Shown in pieces: positions 16,808 to 25,203 of a stretch of 64,000 nt of DNA. Position numbers and translations under genes: made by a program. The notes under the pieces were generated by a model that searched no databases, was not told the origin of the DNA, and saw nothing but the letters and a program-made list of their open reading frames with translations. Positions within the stretch are counted from its first letter, which is position 1, and the number at the start of each line of letters is the position of its first letter. This stretch comes from Rickettsiales bacterium UBA4270. GTDB taxonomy: Bacteria; Pseudomonadota; Alphaproteobacteria; Rickettsiales; Deianiraeaceae. The DNA is taken from positions 1 through 64,000 of the forward strand of contig DGWA01000010.1 of NCBI GenBank assembly GCA_002395105.1, in the 5' to 3' direction.

Positions 16808-18433
16808 CTAAATACTAATCTTTTTTCTTATATTATATATTTCATTAATAATAATTTTTGTCATATTTATAGATGTAAAAAGTGAACAAAAAATACCAAA
16901 AATCAATGTAATAGAAAATCCCTTAATAAAACTTCCTCCAAATCCAAATAAAGCAATTCCAGCTATTATTGTTGTAATATTTGCGTCCAGTATTGTTCGA
17001 ATTGCCTTTGAGAAACTATTTTTAATTATTGTTTTTCCATCATTAATACCATTCCTTTTTAATTCTTTCATTTTTTCATATATCAAAATATTAGAATCAG
17101 TAGCCATTCCCAACATTAAAATAAGCCCGGCAATTCCAGGTAATGTTAATGTAAAATCAAATATAGAAATAACCGTAATTATAAATATAAAATTTAAAAA
17201 AAGAGTTATAAAAACAACAAATCCAAGCTCTCTATATCTCATAATCATTAGACATATAACTAATAACAAACAAACACATGCAGCACAAGCAAAAGAAGAA
17301 AGCATATGCTTATTAAATATGGAATTTAACAACCTTTCGCTTGAAATAGATATTTTTGCTGGCAGAGAACCAGATCTCAGCAATACAGATAAATCTTGAA
17401 CTTCTTGACTTGAAAAACTACCAGTTATTGAACCACTTCCGCCGGCTATTTGTGTATTTATCATTGGAGCCATTAAAACTTTCCCGTCAAACACAATAGC
17501 CAAAAGTCGACCAATATTGTTTTTTGTAATTTCTGAAAATTTTTTAGCACCAACCGAGTTTAATCTAAAATTTATTGAATTACTTATGCCATCAATAACC
17601 GGTTGTACATTTGATATACAGCTTCCACTTAAAACTGCCTTTGACTCAACCATGTATATTATATTTCTACCATTAATAGGCTTATAAGATTGTAAAAACA
17701 CATGATTTTTCATTATTTGTTTTGGTTTTTGTGCAAAAATATGAATGCTATCCATTAAATGGAAATCTAGCTTTGCCGTTTTATTTATTATATCTTTAAT
17801 CCTTGACATATTAACACTCTTAGGAACCAAAATGACAATTTTATTATTTCCATAACGTTGAACGGATATTTCTTTTACGCCAACTCCGTCTATTCTATTT
17901 TTCAAAACTGCAATTGTTTTATCTGTTGTATCTGCAAACACCCTATTAAAATTTTTTGGTGTAATATAAGTTTTAATTATAAAATCTTTTTCGTCATTTT
18001 TAACAACCTCAACATCATAAGTATCGATTATATTTTTTCTTAACTCTCGAATAAACAATTTTCGATGTTTAGCGTTCTCATCTAAATTTTTCGATACATC
18101 GTTCTTTATTATTTTTATTAAAAAACCATCTTTAATAACTTTATCTTGAATAACGCAGTTAAATTTTTTCTCCTTACAATAATTTGATATAAAATCTTTG
18201 CTATTATTTTTTAATTCTTTAATTACATCGCCTACGTCAATAGACACAGTAATTTGATTTCCACCAACTATATCAATACCAAAATTAATTTTTGGAAGTA
18301 AAAAAATTTCCTCTTTCTTGTATTTATAATAAAAAATATTTGCCACACAAACAGATAAAGAATAGCAAATAATCGCCATTAAAATAAAAATTTTTGCTAT
18401 TTTTTTTAAAATGGAAATTTTATTACTTATCAT
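16808..18433 (-). CDS. secD: protein translocase subunit SecD
   Basis: An RND-type membrane subunit that uses the proton-motive force to pull exported proteins through SecYEG. There is one N-terminal span, a periplasmic P1 domain with INFGIDIVGGNQI, and IVFDGKVLMAPMINTQIAGGSG in the second half. About five C-terminal spans follow, including the GLILMLGMATDSNILIYEKM helix. The 541-residue length is normal. secF is not adjacent but 24 kb away on the other strand. The 3' end of the upstream corC-like gene overlaps its start by 11 bases. Confidence 0.96.
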   Translation of the reverse strand: MISNKISILKKIAKIFILMAIICYSLSVCVANIFYYKYKKEEIFLLPKINFGIDIVGGNQITVSIDVGDVIKELKNNSKDFISNYCKEKKFNCVIQDKVIKDGFLIKIIKNDVSKNLDENAKHRKLFIRELRKNIIDTYDVEVVKNDEKDFIIKTYITPKNFNRVFADTTDKTIAVLKNRIDGVGVKEISVQRYGNNKIVILVPKSVNMSRIKDIINKTAKLDFHLMDSIHIFAQKPKQIMKNHVFLQSYKPINGRNIIYMVESKAVLSGSCISNVQPVIDGISNSINFRLNSVGAKKFSEITKNNIGRLLAIVFDGKVLMAPMINTQIAGGSGSITGSFSSQEVQDLSVLLRSGSLPAKISISSERLLNSIFNKHMLSSFACAACVCLLLVICLMIMRYRELGFVVFITLFLNFIFIITVISIFDFTLTLPGIAGLILMLGMATDSNILIYEKMKELKRNGINDGKTIIKNSFSKAIRTILDANITTIIAGIALFGFGGSFIKGFSITLIFGIFCSLFTSINMTKIIINEIYNIRKKISI

Positions 18434-19820
18434 CTTCGTTATTATTTTTTACAAATAAATCATTATTTTGCAAAACATCTGTTTTTGATTTTTCAGACGA
18501 TTTATCGTCTGCATCATTTATTTTTTTTACAACTTCCATTATTTCAATACTAGTATTAGTTGCAGATAAAATTTTAAAGCTATAACCATCTATGTAAAAA
18601 GTTTCTCCTTTTTTAGGAATTTTTTCAATTTTATCAAGTAAAAAACCTCCAATTGTAGAAACTTCACTATTTTCGAATTTACTACCTATTACTTCGTTTA
18701 CGTCTGGTAAACTAACGTCAGCACGAACAATAAATGTATTATCTTTTACTTTAAAAAGATTTTGTTTGCGATTTATATCTCCAACAATTTCTTCTAATAC
18801 GTCTTCAAGCGTGGCTATCCCCATTATTCCACCAAATTCATCAACAACAAAAGCTATTGTATTTCCTCTATCTTTAAACTCCTGTAAATGTTTACTAACA
18901 CTCGAATCGCCTGGTAAAAACCATGGTTTTATCATTATTTTTCTAAGACGCTCCTTTAATACAGATTTTAAATTTTCTGCCAAAGAAGAAGATGATTCAG
19001 ATTTATAACATCTAATTACCGCATTTTCGCATTCATGTAATTCTTTCATCATATCAACAACTCTTATATATCCTACAATATTATCAATAGATTTATCGTA
19101 AAATGGGACTTTCGTAAAGGACGTTTTAATCATTTTCTCAATTATGTTGTTTGTATCTTCGTTTATATCTATTGCAAACACATCGCCCCTGTTTGTCATA
19201 ACATCTTTCATGTCTATCTCGTCAAGATGTAATATACCACTAAGCATTTCTTTTTCATTTTTCTCAAGCATTCCTCTTTCATGATACATTTCAACTGCAC
19301 CAAGTATGGAATTATCTGCATTCTCGGAGTCTTCTTCGTTTTTAATGTTTAAAACTTTAACAAATCTTTCTGTTACAAAATTAACAAACCAAATAATTGG
19401 GTATAATACTTTCCAAAGTAATAAAAACATTGGAGATATAAAAAGTGTAATTTTAGTTGGTTGACGCAGAGCTATCATTTTTGGCAAAACTTCTCCAAAA
19501 ACAAAAATTAAAATTGTCATTATAATGGTCGATAACAAAATACCTATCTCATCAAACTCGCCAAATGTTTCGGCAAAAAATACAGCAGACAGAGAAGAAG
19601 CCGCAATATTTACAAGATTATCGCAAAGCAATGCAATACTTATTATCTTTTCTTTGTTAGACAAAATTTTCATTGCAAATTTTGCTTTCAAAACACCATC
19701 TTGATTCATTTTAAATATTTTTTCCTCTGGAACAGATATAATAGCAGTCTCTGCGAGAGAAAAAAATGTAGATAAAAAAATTAAAATAAAAATCGAAACA
19801 AACAAACCACTGGGGCCCAT
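18423..19820 (-). CDS. CNNM/CorC-family transporter-associated CBS protein (HlyC-like)
   Basis: A 465-residue protein with an N-terminal CNNM (DUF21) membrane domain of about three to four helices (LSTFFSLAETAIISVPEEKI, then FGEVLPKMIALRQP). A CBS pair with MTNRGDVFAID and FVVDEFGGIMGIATLEDVLE follows, then a C-terminal CorC/HlyC domain. The family is associated with magnesium or cobalt efflux and was historically called hemolysin. It probably exports or senses divalent metal at the inner membrane. It overlaps secD by 11 bases and is likely cotranscribed. Confidence 0.92.
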   Translation of the reverse strand: MGPSGLFVSIFILIFLSTFFSLAETAIISVPEEKIFKMNQDGVLKAKFAMKILSNKEKIISIALLCDNLVNIAASSLSAVFFAETFGEFDEIGILLSTIIMTILIFVFGEVLPKMIALRQPTKITLFISPMFLLLWKVLYPIIWFVNFVTERFVKVLNIKNEEDSENADNSILGAVEMYHERGMLEKNEKEMLSGILHLDEIDMKDVMTNRGDVFAIDINEDTNNIIEKMIKTSFTKVPFYDKSIDNIVGYIRVVDMMKELHECENAVIRCYKSESSSSLAENLKSVLKERLRKIMIKPWFLPGDSSVSKHLQEFKDRGNTIAFVVDEFGGIMGIATLEDVLEEIVGDINRKQNLFKVKDNTFIVRADVSLPDVNEVIGSKFENSEVSTIGGFLLDKIEKIPKKGETFYIDGYSFKILSATNTSIEIMEVVKKINDADDKSSEKSKTDVLQNNDLFVKNNNEDDK

Positions 19821-19844
19821 AAAATATCAAATCAAAACAATTAA

Positions 19845-20144
19845 CTACTTATTTATATTAAAAACTTGTTCATTTTTCTGAAATCTTGATTTTAGGCGCA
19901 AAACCAATGAACTAACAGAGCGAGCAACAAATTTTTTGCTAAAAAGATGGTTTTTAGTAGAAATCATTGCATTTTTCTCATAATCAACAATTGCCTTCAT
20001 ACCTTCTTGATATGTTTTTGCATTACAAGAAGCGACTTTTGCCTTTTTTAAGAATGTTCTAACTTTACTTTTCTGCGAAGCGTTAGCTTTTCTTCTCTTT
20101 ACAGTTCTCCTAATATCTTTTTTTGAAGACTTTAAATTAGCCAT
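19845..20144 (-). CDS. rpsT: 30S ribosomal protein S20
   Basis: A small helical protein binding the 16S rRNA 5' and 3' domains. The 99 residues match the family: MANLKSSKKDIRRTVKRRKAN at the start, a typical KKA-rich first helix, then the middle helix ending VARSVSSLVLRLKSRF. It is slightly longer at the C-terminus than the usual 86-90. It lies 24 bases upstream of the CNNM gene on the same strand. Confidence 0.96.
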   Translation of the reverse strand: MANLKSSKKDIRRTVKRRKANASQKSKVRTFLKKAKVASCNAKTYQEGMKAIVDYEKNAMISTKNHLFSKKFVARSVSSLVLRLKSRFQKNEQVFNINK

Positions 20145-20182
20145 TTACTTTTCAAGTAAATAAGATGAAAACATTTTTTTTA

Positions 20183-20216
20183 TTGTCAAGCACAAACATG
20201 ATTACATAGTATAAAT
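20183..20216 (+). promoter_or_regulatory. candidate promoter for tRNA-Ala
   Basis: TTGTCA at 20183-20188 is followed 16 bases later by CATAGT (20205-20210) or, with a longer spacer, TATAAA (20210-20215). The tRNA begins about 75 bases downstream. The assignment is weak. Confidence 0.35.
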
Positions 20217-20291
20217 TTGTTACAAATATTTAATATTTAAACGCATTTTATCTTGCATTTTAAAATACTTGTTAAACACTTAAGTTGTTTT

Positions 20292-20368
20292 GGGGACATA
20301 GTTCAGTTGGTTAGAACGCCTGCTTTGCAAGCAGGAGGTCGAGGGTTCGAATCCCTCTGTCTCCACCA
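20292..20368 (+). tRNA. tRNA-Ala (anticodon TGC)
   Basis: A full cloverleaf. The acceptor GGGGACA pairs with TGTCTCC (one G-U), and the D-arm is around GTTCAGTTGGTTAGAAC. The anticodon loop TTTGCAA sits in the stem CTGC/GCAG, and the T-arm GAGGGTTCGAATCCCTC is perfect. The discriminator is A and CCA is encoded. The outer-membrane protein gene starts 14 bases after it. Confidence 0.97.
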
Positions 20369-20381
20369 AATGATTGCATAT

Positions 20382-21566
20382 ATGAAAGTTAGTTTTTTGT
20401 TAAAAAAATTTTGTTTATTTCTTGCTGTTTTTTTCTTTTTTTCAAAAAACACAGCCATTGCCATAAATAGTTATTACACAGAAGATTATGAAAAAACAAA
20501 TACATATGCTGGCGTTTATGAAAACGATAACATAAAAATTAATGACAATAACCACACAAACGCACAAAACAATAAAGCAAGAACAATTTACAACACAATC
20601 ATTGTTAGAAGGAAAAATAAAACACCACAATATGTTGAACAGAAAGTTAAAAAAAAACAAATACCAGAAATAACAGTAAAACCTGTTAACGATGTCAACG
20701 ACAGATTAAAAGAATACAGAAATAGAAATAAAAAAAGAAACTCAATATTAGATAATTTATTCAAAACAACTCCGGACCGTATTTACGTATATGCTCTTGC
20801 TGGTTATTCTATAACATTATCAAATCATTTTAACATTAATGCCGTTCATTCATCAAATGCAACGCCGGATTATCAAAGTTTTAATCCATTATCGTTTTCT
20901 GTTAATAAAAAAGGTAGTGGTTTTGTTTTTATAATTGGAACAAAAATATATTTAAACAAAAGTAAATTTGCTGTATTTTTAGCGCCAGAATTATTTTACA
21001 ATAAACTAAACTTAAATGATAGTAATTTTAGTTACAATAGCGCCCATGATTATAATATCGCTGCTCAAGACGGCGATGGAACTGAATCTAAAAACATTCC
21101 AGCAACAATGGGCATAAAAACAAAAGATATGTATGGTGCTTCATTACGAGTTGGATTTACCTTGTTTAACGCTATATCTTTATACGGAAAAGCAAGTATT
21201 GGTGGTTTAAGAAACTCAATTATTAACAATCTTCATATAAATTCTATAAAAGATCTTGATGAAAGAATAATTGAACAATGGACTAATCCAGAAAATGTCA
21301 ATTATATATCAAGCACCTCGCAAAATCAAAACAAAACATCTCTGTTTTATAGTTTTGGCGGAGGTATTGAAGTCGGTCTATTAAATCAACATATTATTTT
21401 TAGATTAGATTATGATTACTGCTTTGCAAATAGCGTGCTTTCTACTGATGCAAATTTCTCAAGAATTTCAAAATCAAAAAGAGGAGATAATCCAACTGAA
21501 GGTACGAAATGGAGAATAAAGAATAACTTTGGTATTGTAAAATTTACAGCCGGCTTCGCGTTTTAA
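20382..21566 (+). CDS. outer-membrane beta-barrel protein
   Basis: A secreted protein of 394 residues. The signal peptide MKVSFLLKKFCLFLAVFFFF ends near a SKNTAIA cleavage site. A polar linker of about 120 residues follows, then alternating strands (YVYALAGYSIT, GFVFIIGTKIYLN, ASLRVGFTLF, SFGGGIEVGL). The C-terminal residue is Phe in KFTAGFAF, the BamA insertion signature. It resembles surface barrels of host-associated alphaproteobacteria. The frame is open back into the tRNA (20253), so ATG 20382, or 20370 four codons earlier, is the real start. Confidence 0.85.
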   Translation: MKVSFLLKKFCLFLAVFFFFSKNTAIAINSYYTEDYEKTNTYAGVYENDNIKINDNNHTNAQNNKARTIYNTIIVRRKNKTPQYVEQKVKKKQIPEITVKPVNDVNDRLKEYRNRNKKRNSILDNLFKTTPDRIYVYALAGYSITLSNHFNINAVHSSNATPDYQSFNPLSFSVNKKGSGFVFIIGTKIYLNKSKFAVFLAPELFYNKLNLNDSNFSYNSAHDYNIAAQDGDGTESKNIPATMGIKTKDMYGASLRVGFTLFNAISLYGKASIGGLRNSIINNLHINSIKDLDERIIEQWTNPENVNYISSTSQNQNKTSLFYSFGGGIEVGLLNQHIIFRLDYDYCFANSVLSTDANFSRISKSKRGDNPTEGTKWRIKNNFGIVKFTAGFAF

Positions 21567-21596
21567 TGATTGAAAAACAGTTTTTTAAAACGCGAA
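21555..21596. terminator. 12-bp perfect inverted repeat at the end of the outer-membrane protein gene
   Basis: TTCGCGTTTTAA (21555-21566, containing the stop codon) is the exact reverse complement of TTAAAACGCGAA (21585-21596), with an 18-base loop. It lies between convergent genes and could end or protect both transcripts. There is no strict U-run directly after it, so Rho-independent function is only possible. Confidence 0.45.
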
Positions 21597-21615
21597 ATAA
21601 TTACAGCCATTATTT

Positions 21616-21906
21616 TTAATCTTCAATTATAGCAATAATATCGCTTTCTTTCATCACGACAATCGTCTCGTTGTTAACTTTTGCTTCTGTTCCAGACCAT
21701 TTTGTAAATAAAACTTTATCTCCTTCTTTAACAACTGGTTTTATAAGTTGTCCGTTTTCATTTATTCTACCTTCGCCAACTCCAACGACAATACCTTGAA
21801 CTGGTTTTTCTTTTGCTGTGTCTGGAATAATCAATCCACCTGCGGTTTTTTCTTCACTTTCAACTCTTCTAACTAAAACATATTCACGAATTGGCTTAAT
21901 TTTCAT
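21616..21906 (-). CDS. groES: co-chaperonin GroES
   Basis: The 10-kDa lid of the GroEL folding cage. From ATG 21906 the product is 96 residues: MKIKPIREYVLVRRVESEEK, then the mobile loop TAGGLIIPDTAKEKPVQG and the conserved VGEGR and VLFTKWSGTEAKVN. Eight more upstream codons are open but do not fit the family. groEL is not next to it: the downstream neighbour is a convergent membrane-protein gene. No CIRCE element is visible upstream. Confidence 0.96.
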   Translation of the reverse strand: MKIKPIREYVLVRRVESEEKTAGGLIIPDTAKEKPVQGIVVGVGEGRINENGQLIKPVVKEGDKVLFTKWSGTEAKVNNETIVVMKESDIIAIIED

Positions 21907-22068
21907 ATAATAAACAATAAAACATATCACTATACAATATATATCAAAAAAATCTTTTTCAAGATGTTATATTCATATAATGTCTTTTTAATAAAAACAA
22001 TCGTGCCACAAACAAACATTAAAACATTGACAATAATTTTTTTTACACAACATTAATATCATATTTTT

Positions 22069-22581
22069 ATGATAAAAAAAGACAAGATAATCTTATCTAT
22101 TGCCATTATAATTTCTGCTGTTATTGTTTTTGTTTCTGGTGTTTTTATTGGTTCAAAAACAAAAATATTTGATAATCCAAAATACAAGCGTGACAAATAC
22201 ATAGTATTTTACCAATCTAAAAATATTGGTAAGTCTAAAAAAGAAATGAATGATGCTGAAAAAAAAACACTTAAAACATTCATTGGTTTATACGAAAAGT
22301 GTGTTAGAAATCATTTAAACGAAAATGATAGAAAAATAGTAAAAAGCATCGAGAAAGAAGTTTTAGAAATGTCAAAAAACAATACAAAAATTAAATTTAG
22401 AGTTAGTGATTTAGATGCATTCAAAAACAACAAAGATGCAAAAAAAACAATTTCAAAAATGCGCAAATGTTTAAAGAACGTTTATAAAAGTCTTTCGAAA
22501 CAAGAGAAAAAGGAATTAAGATTATCTTTTTCAAAACTATCAATCGATAGTATAATATCAATTTTTCACGGAATAAGATAA
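22069..22581 (+). CDS. hypothetical single-span protein
   Basis: Not recognised. The 170 residues begin with a short basic head and one strong hydrophobic segment (residues 7-29), followed by a long, lysine-rich, mostly helical domain predicted outside the cytoplasm. The layout suits an anchored periplasmic helical protein. It lies 22 bases before lepB and probably shares its transcript. Confidence 0.55.
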   Translation: MIKKDKIILSIAIIISAVIVFVSGVFIGSKTKIFDNPKYKRDKYIVFYQSKNIGKSKKEMNDAEKKTLKTFIGLYEKCVRNHLNENDRKIVKSIEKEVLEMSKNNTKIKFRVSDLDAFKNNKDAKKTISKMRKCLKNVYKSLSKQEKKELRLSFSKLSIDSIISIFHGIR

Positions 22582-22602
22582 TTGGTTTGTAGATATAAAT
22601 AA

Positions 22603-23436
22603 ATGAATATTTTTAGTAAAATAAAAGTTAAAGTACAGGATTCAAAAGATAAGAAAGATCGGCAAAAAGATGATAAAAATTTATTATTTAAAGCATTTTT
22701 AGAAAAAAATGGACTTGAAAAGTACACATCGGGTTTAATTGTTGTAAAAGAATGGACGGTTACAATCATTTATGCTTTTCTTTTAGCTACATTTTGTAAA
22801 ACATTTTTCTATGAAAATTTTAAAATACCATCCGGCTCAATGAACCCACTTTTGTTAGATGGTGATAGAGTTTTAGTTAATAAATGGTATTATGGATATA
22901 GTAAATTTTCTTTTCCGTTTAATTTAGCACCAATAAAAGAAAGAATTTTATCAAACCGATCCCCAAAATACGGAGATGTTGTTGTTTTTCATACAAAATT
23001 TAGTGAAAAAAATAATATTTTTTATATTAAACGCGTTATAGGTCTTCCTGGCGACAAAGTGCAAATAATAAACAATCAAGTGTATGTAAATAACAAAAAA
23101 ATGAAATACCAAAAAGTTGGTTTATTAAAAAATAATAGCGAATATAATCATAACAATTTTGACTCAATAGAGTATGTAGAAGACAATGGAAAACAAAGTT
23201 ATAATGTGTTAATTAGTGATATAAATTCAATTGCCGGTAATACAAGAGAATATATTGTTCCAGAAAATCATTACTTCTGTATGGGGGATAATCGGGATAA
23301 TTCACATGATAGTCGTTTTCCTGATTTTGGCGTTATACCATTTAGAAACATAGTTGGAAAAGCAGAAAGAATTTTCTTTTCTACGGCAAATGGATATTTT
23401 AACCTTAATAGAATTTTTAAAAAAATATCAAATTAA
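22603..23436 (+). CDS. lepB: signal peptidase I
   Basis: An inner-membrane serine protease that removes signal peptides from exported proteins. One membrane span lies near residues 52-68. The catalytic Ser79 is in KIPSGSM and Lys143 in YIKRVIGLPGD. Box E reads MGDNRDNSHDSR and is complete. The N-terminal 45 residues are charged and cytoplasmic. Length (277) is normal for alphaproteobacteria. Its stop shares TTAA with the convergent dciA-like gene. Confidence 0.97.
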   Translation: MNIFSKIKVKVQDSKDKKDRQKDDKNLLFKAFLEKNGLEKYTSGLIVVKEWTVTIIYAFLLATFCKTFFYENFKIPSGSMNPLLLDGDRVLVNKWYYGYSKFSFPFNLAPIKERILSNRSPKYGDVVVFHTKFSEKNNIFYIKRVIGLPGDKVQIINNQVYVNNKKMKYQKVGLLKNNSEYNHNNFDSIEYVEDNGKQSYNVLISDINSIAGNTREYIVPENHYFCMGDNRDNSHDSRFPDFGVIPFRNIVGKAERIFFSTANGYFNLNRIFKKISN

Positions 23437-23774
23437 TTAATAATCTTAATTTTAATATCCTTAAATAATGATTTTTCATTGCCAAAATATTGGTTTAATT
23501 TTTCTAAAAGTTGGTGCTTATAAAACAAAAATTCAGTAGCAAATTTACTATCTTCGGTACATACATACAATATTTTCTGAATCAAACTATTTTCGTCTAT
23601 ATTTTTATATATTATTTTATATGGCGTCATTTTGTCTACAAAATCACTGTCATTAAAAATATATTTCCAATTAAGCAATAAACGTTCATCGATATTTCTT
23701 CGTCTTAATTCTGGTTTTAATAATTCAATTAATTTTTCTTTCAGGGAATATGTATTATAAAATCTATACTTCAT
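23433..23774 (-). CDS. DciA-like (DUF721) protein
   Basis: A 113-residue protein matching the DUF721/DciA outline. An N-terminal helix is followed by ERLLLNWKYIF (family pattern LL-x-x-W-x-x-I), then a beta region (ILYVCTEDSKFATEF) and a hydrophobic end (DIKIKI). DciA recruits or loads the replicative helicase DnaB in most bacteria. Similarity is moderate and the protein is somewhat shorter than usual. It is convergent with lepB, 3 bases from ychF on its own strand. Confidence 0.6.
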   Translation of the reverse strand: MKYRFYNTYSLKEKLIELLKPELRRRNIDERLLLNWKYIFNDSDFVDKMTPYKIIYKNIDENSLIQKILYVCTEDSKFATEFLFYKHQLLEKLNQYFGNEKSLFKDIKIKIIN

Positions 23775-23776
23775 GG

Positions 23777-24871
23777 TTACACATTAAATTTAAAATGAAA
23801 AATATCTCCATCTTTTACAATATAATCTTTTCCTTCGGTTCTTAGCTTACCAGCCTCTTTTATTTTTTCTTCATTTTCATACTTTATATAATCCTCATAA
23901 GAAATTGTTTCGGCTTTTATAAATCCACGTTGAAAATCTGTGTGTATTTCACCAGCCGCCTCTGGTGCTGTGGCCCCATTCTTCACCTGCCATGCTCTTG
24001 TTTCTTTTGGACCAACTGTAAAAAAAGTAATCAATCCAAGCGCTTTATAAGCAGCTTTAATAATCTTATCAAGACCGCTTTCTGTGCAATTTATACTGTT
24101 TAAATATTCAATTTTTTCTGTTTTTGAAAACGTAGATATCTCAGATTCAATAGAAGCACAAATAACAATAGGAACAGAACTTCTTTGAACTAAAAAATCA
24201 CCTAAAGCTTTTATATGCTCATTACCAAACAAACCCTGTTCGTTTGTGTTTGCAACATAAATAGTGTTTTTTGCTGTTAACAAACAAAACTGTTTTGCGA
24301 CACTTTGCTCGTTTTCTTCAAGCTCTGTTTCGCTTGCCATTTTGCCGTCATTAATAACATTTAATATCTTCTGCGCTATCTGTAATTGTAATATCGCTTC
24401 TTCGTCTTGACCTTTTGCTTTTTTTTCATTATTAGAAATAATTTTTTCTAACGTTGCAATGTCGGCAAGTTGTAATTCAGTTTCAATTGTTTTTATATCA
24501 AAAACAGGATCAACATTGCCATTTACATGAACAATATTCTCGTCGTCAAAACATCTAAGAACGTGAATAATTAAATTACATTCACGAATATTTGCTAAAA
24601 ACTTATTACCAAGGCCTTCACCTTTACTTGCACCAGCAACAAGTCCAGCAATATCAACTATTTCTATTTGATTATATACTAGCTTTTGAGTATTTACTAA
24701 CTTTCCAAGCTTTTCTAGTCTTTCATCCGGAACGTCAACTTTACCAACATTTGGTTCTATCGTGCAAAATGGATAATTTGCAACTTGAGCAAGCGATGCA
24801 TTAGTGATTGCATTGAATAAAGTCGACTTTCCAACATTTGGCAAACCAACAATTCCACATTTTAACGACAT
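23777..24871 (-). CDS. ychF: redox-regulated ATPase YchF
   Basis: An Obg-family P-loop protein that binds ATP rather than GTP and associates with ribosomes. The P-loop is GLPNVGKSTLFNAIT near the start, with G3 DIAGLVAGASKGEGLG, an Asn-type specificity site in VANTNEQ, and a C-terminal TGS domain ending VKDGDIFHFKFNV. Length of 364 is standard. It lies 15 bases downstream of infA and forms a translation-linked run with infA and nusA. Confidence 0.97.
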   Translation of the reverse strand: MSLKCGIVGLPNVGKSTLFNAITNASLAQVANYPFCTIEPNVGKVDVPDERLEKLGKLVNTQKLVYNQIEIVDIAGLVAGASKGEGLGNKFLANIRECNLIIHVLRCFDDENIVHVNGNVDPVFDIKTIETELQLADIATLEKIISNNEKKAKGQDEEAILQLQIAQKILNVINDGKMASETELEENEQSVAKQFCLLTAKNTIYVANTNEQGLFGNEHIKALGDFLVQRSSVPIVICASIESEISTFSKTEKIEYLNSINCTESGLDKIIKAAYKALGLITFFTVGPKETRAWQVKNGATAPEAAGEIHTDFQRGFIKAETISYEDYIKYENEEKIKEAGKLRTEGKDYIVKDGDIFHFKFNV

Positions 24872-24886
24872 AAAAAATTAACAAAA

Positions 24887-25195
24887 TTAATGTCTTCTAT
24901 TTCTGATTTTGCGTGAACTTACGCTACGTTTTGCATTTGGATCGCGATCTCCAAATTGCTCGTTTCGATATTTAAAAGAAATTCTTCCTTTTTCCATAGA
25001 TGTATCGTAAATTGACAATTCAACTTTAACTTTATCTTTTGGATAAACTTTAATCTTTTTTTCTTTAAAAATACCCTTTAAATACGCAGTAATAACGTTC
25101 CCATTCTCAAGTTTAACTTTGCAAATACCATTTGGTAAAACTTCCAGTATTTCAGCATCCGTTTCAACTATATCAGCTTTTTTTTTATCAACCAT
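24887..25195 (-). CDS. infA: translation initiation factor IF-1, C-terminally extended
   Basis: An OB-fold factor that occupies the ribosomal A site during initiation. The core, from AEILEVLPNGICKVKLENG to GRISFKYR, is clearly IF-1. At 102 residues it exceeds the usual 72, mainly through a basic tail of about 25 residues after the core (RSVSSRKIRNRRH), with a slightly longer head. It is placed between nusA and ychF, 8 bases from the former. Confidence 0.93.
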   Translation of the reverse strand: MVDKKKADIVETDAEILEVLPNGICKVKLENGNVITAYLKGIFKEKKIKVYPKDKVKVELSIYDTSMEKGRISFKYRNEQFGDRDPNAKRSVSSRKIRNRRH

Positions 25196-25203
25196 ATTAA
25201 TAT

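Noticed and set aside
20253..20381. Upstream extension of the barrel-protein frame through the tRNA
   Set aside because: The first 43 codons lie in the promoter region and tRNA-Ala. A signal peptide begins at ATG 20382, so the extension is not coding.
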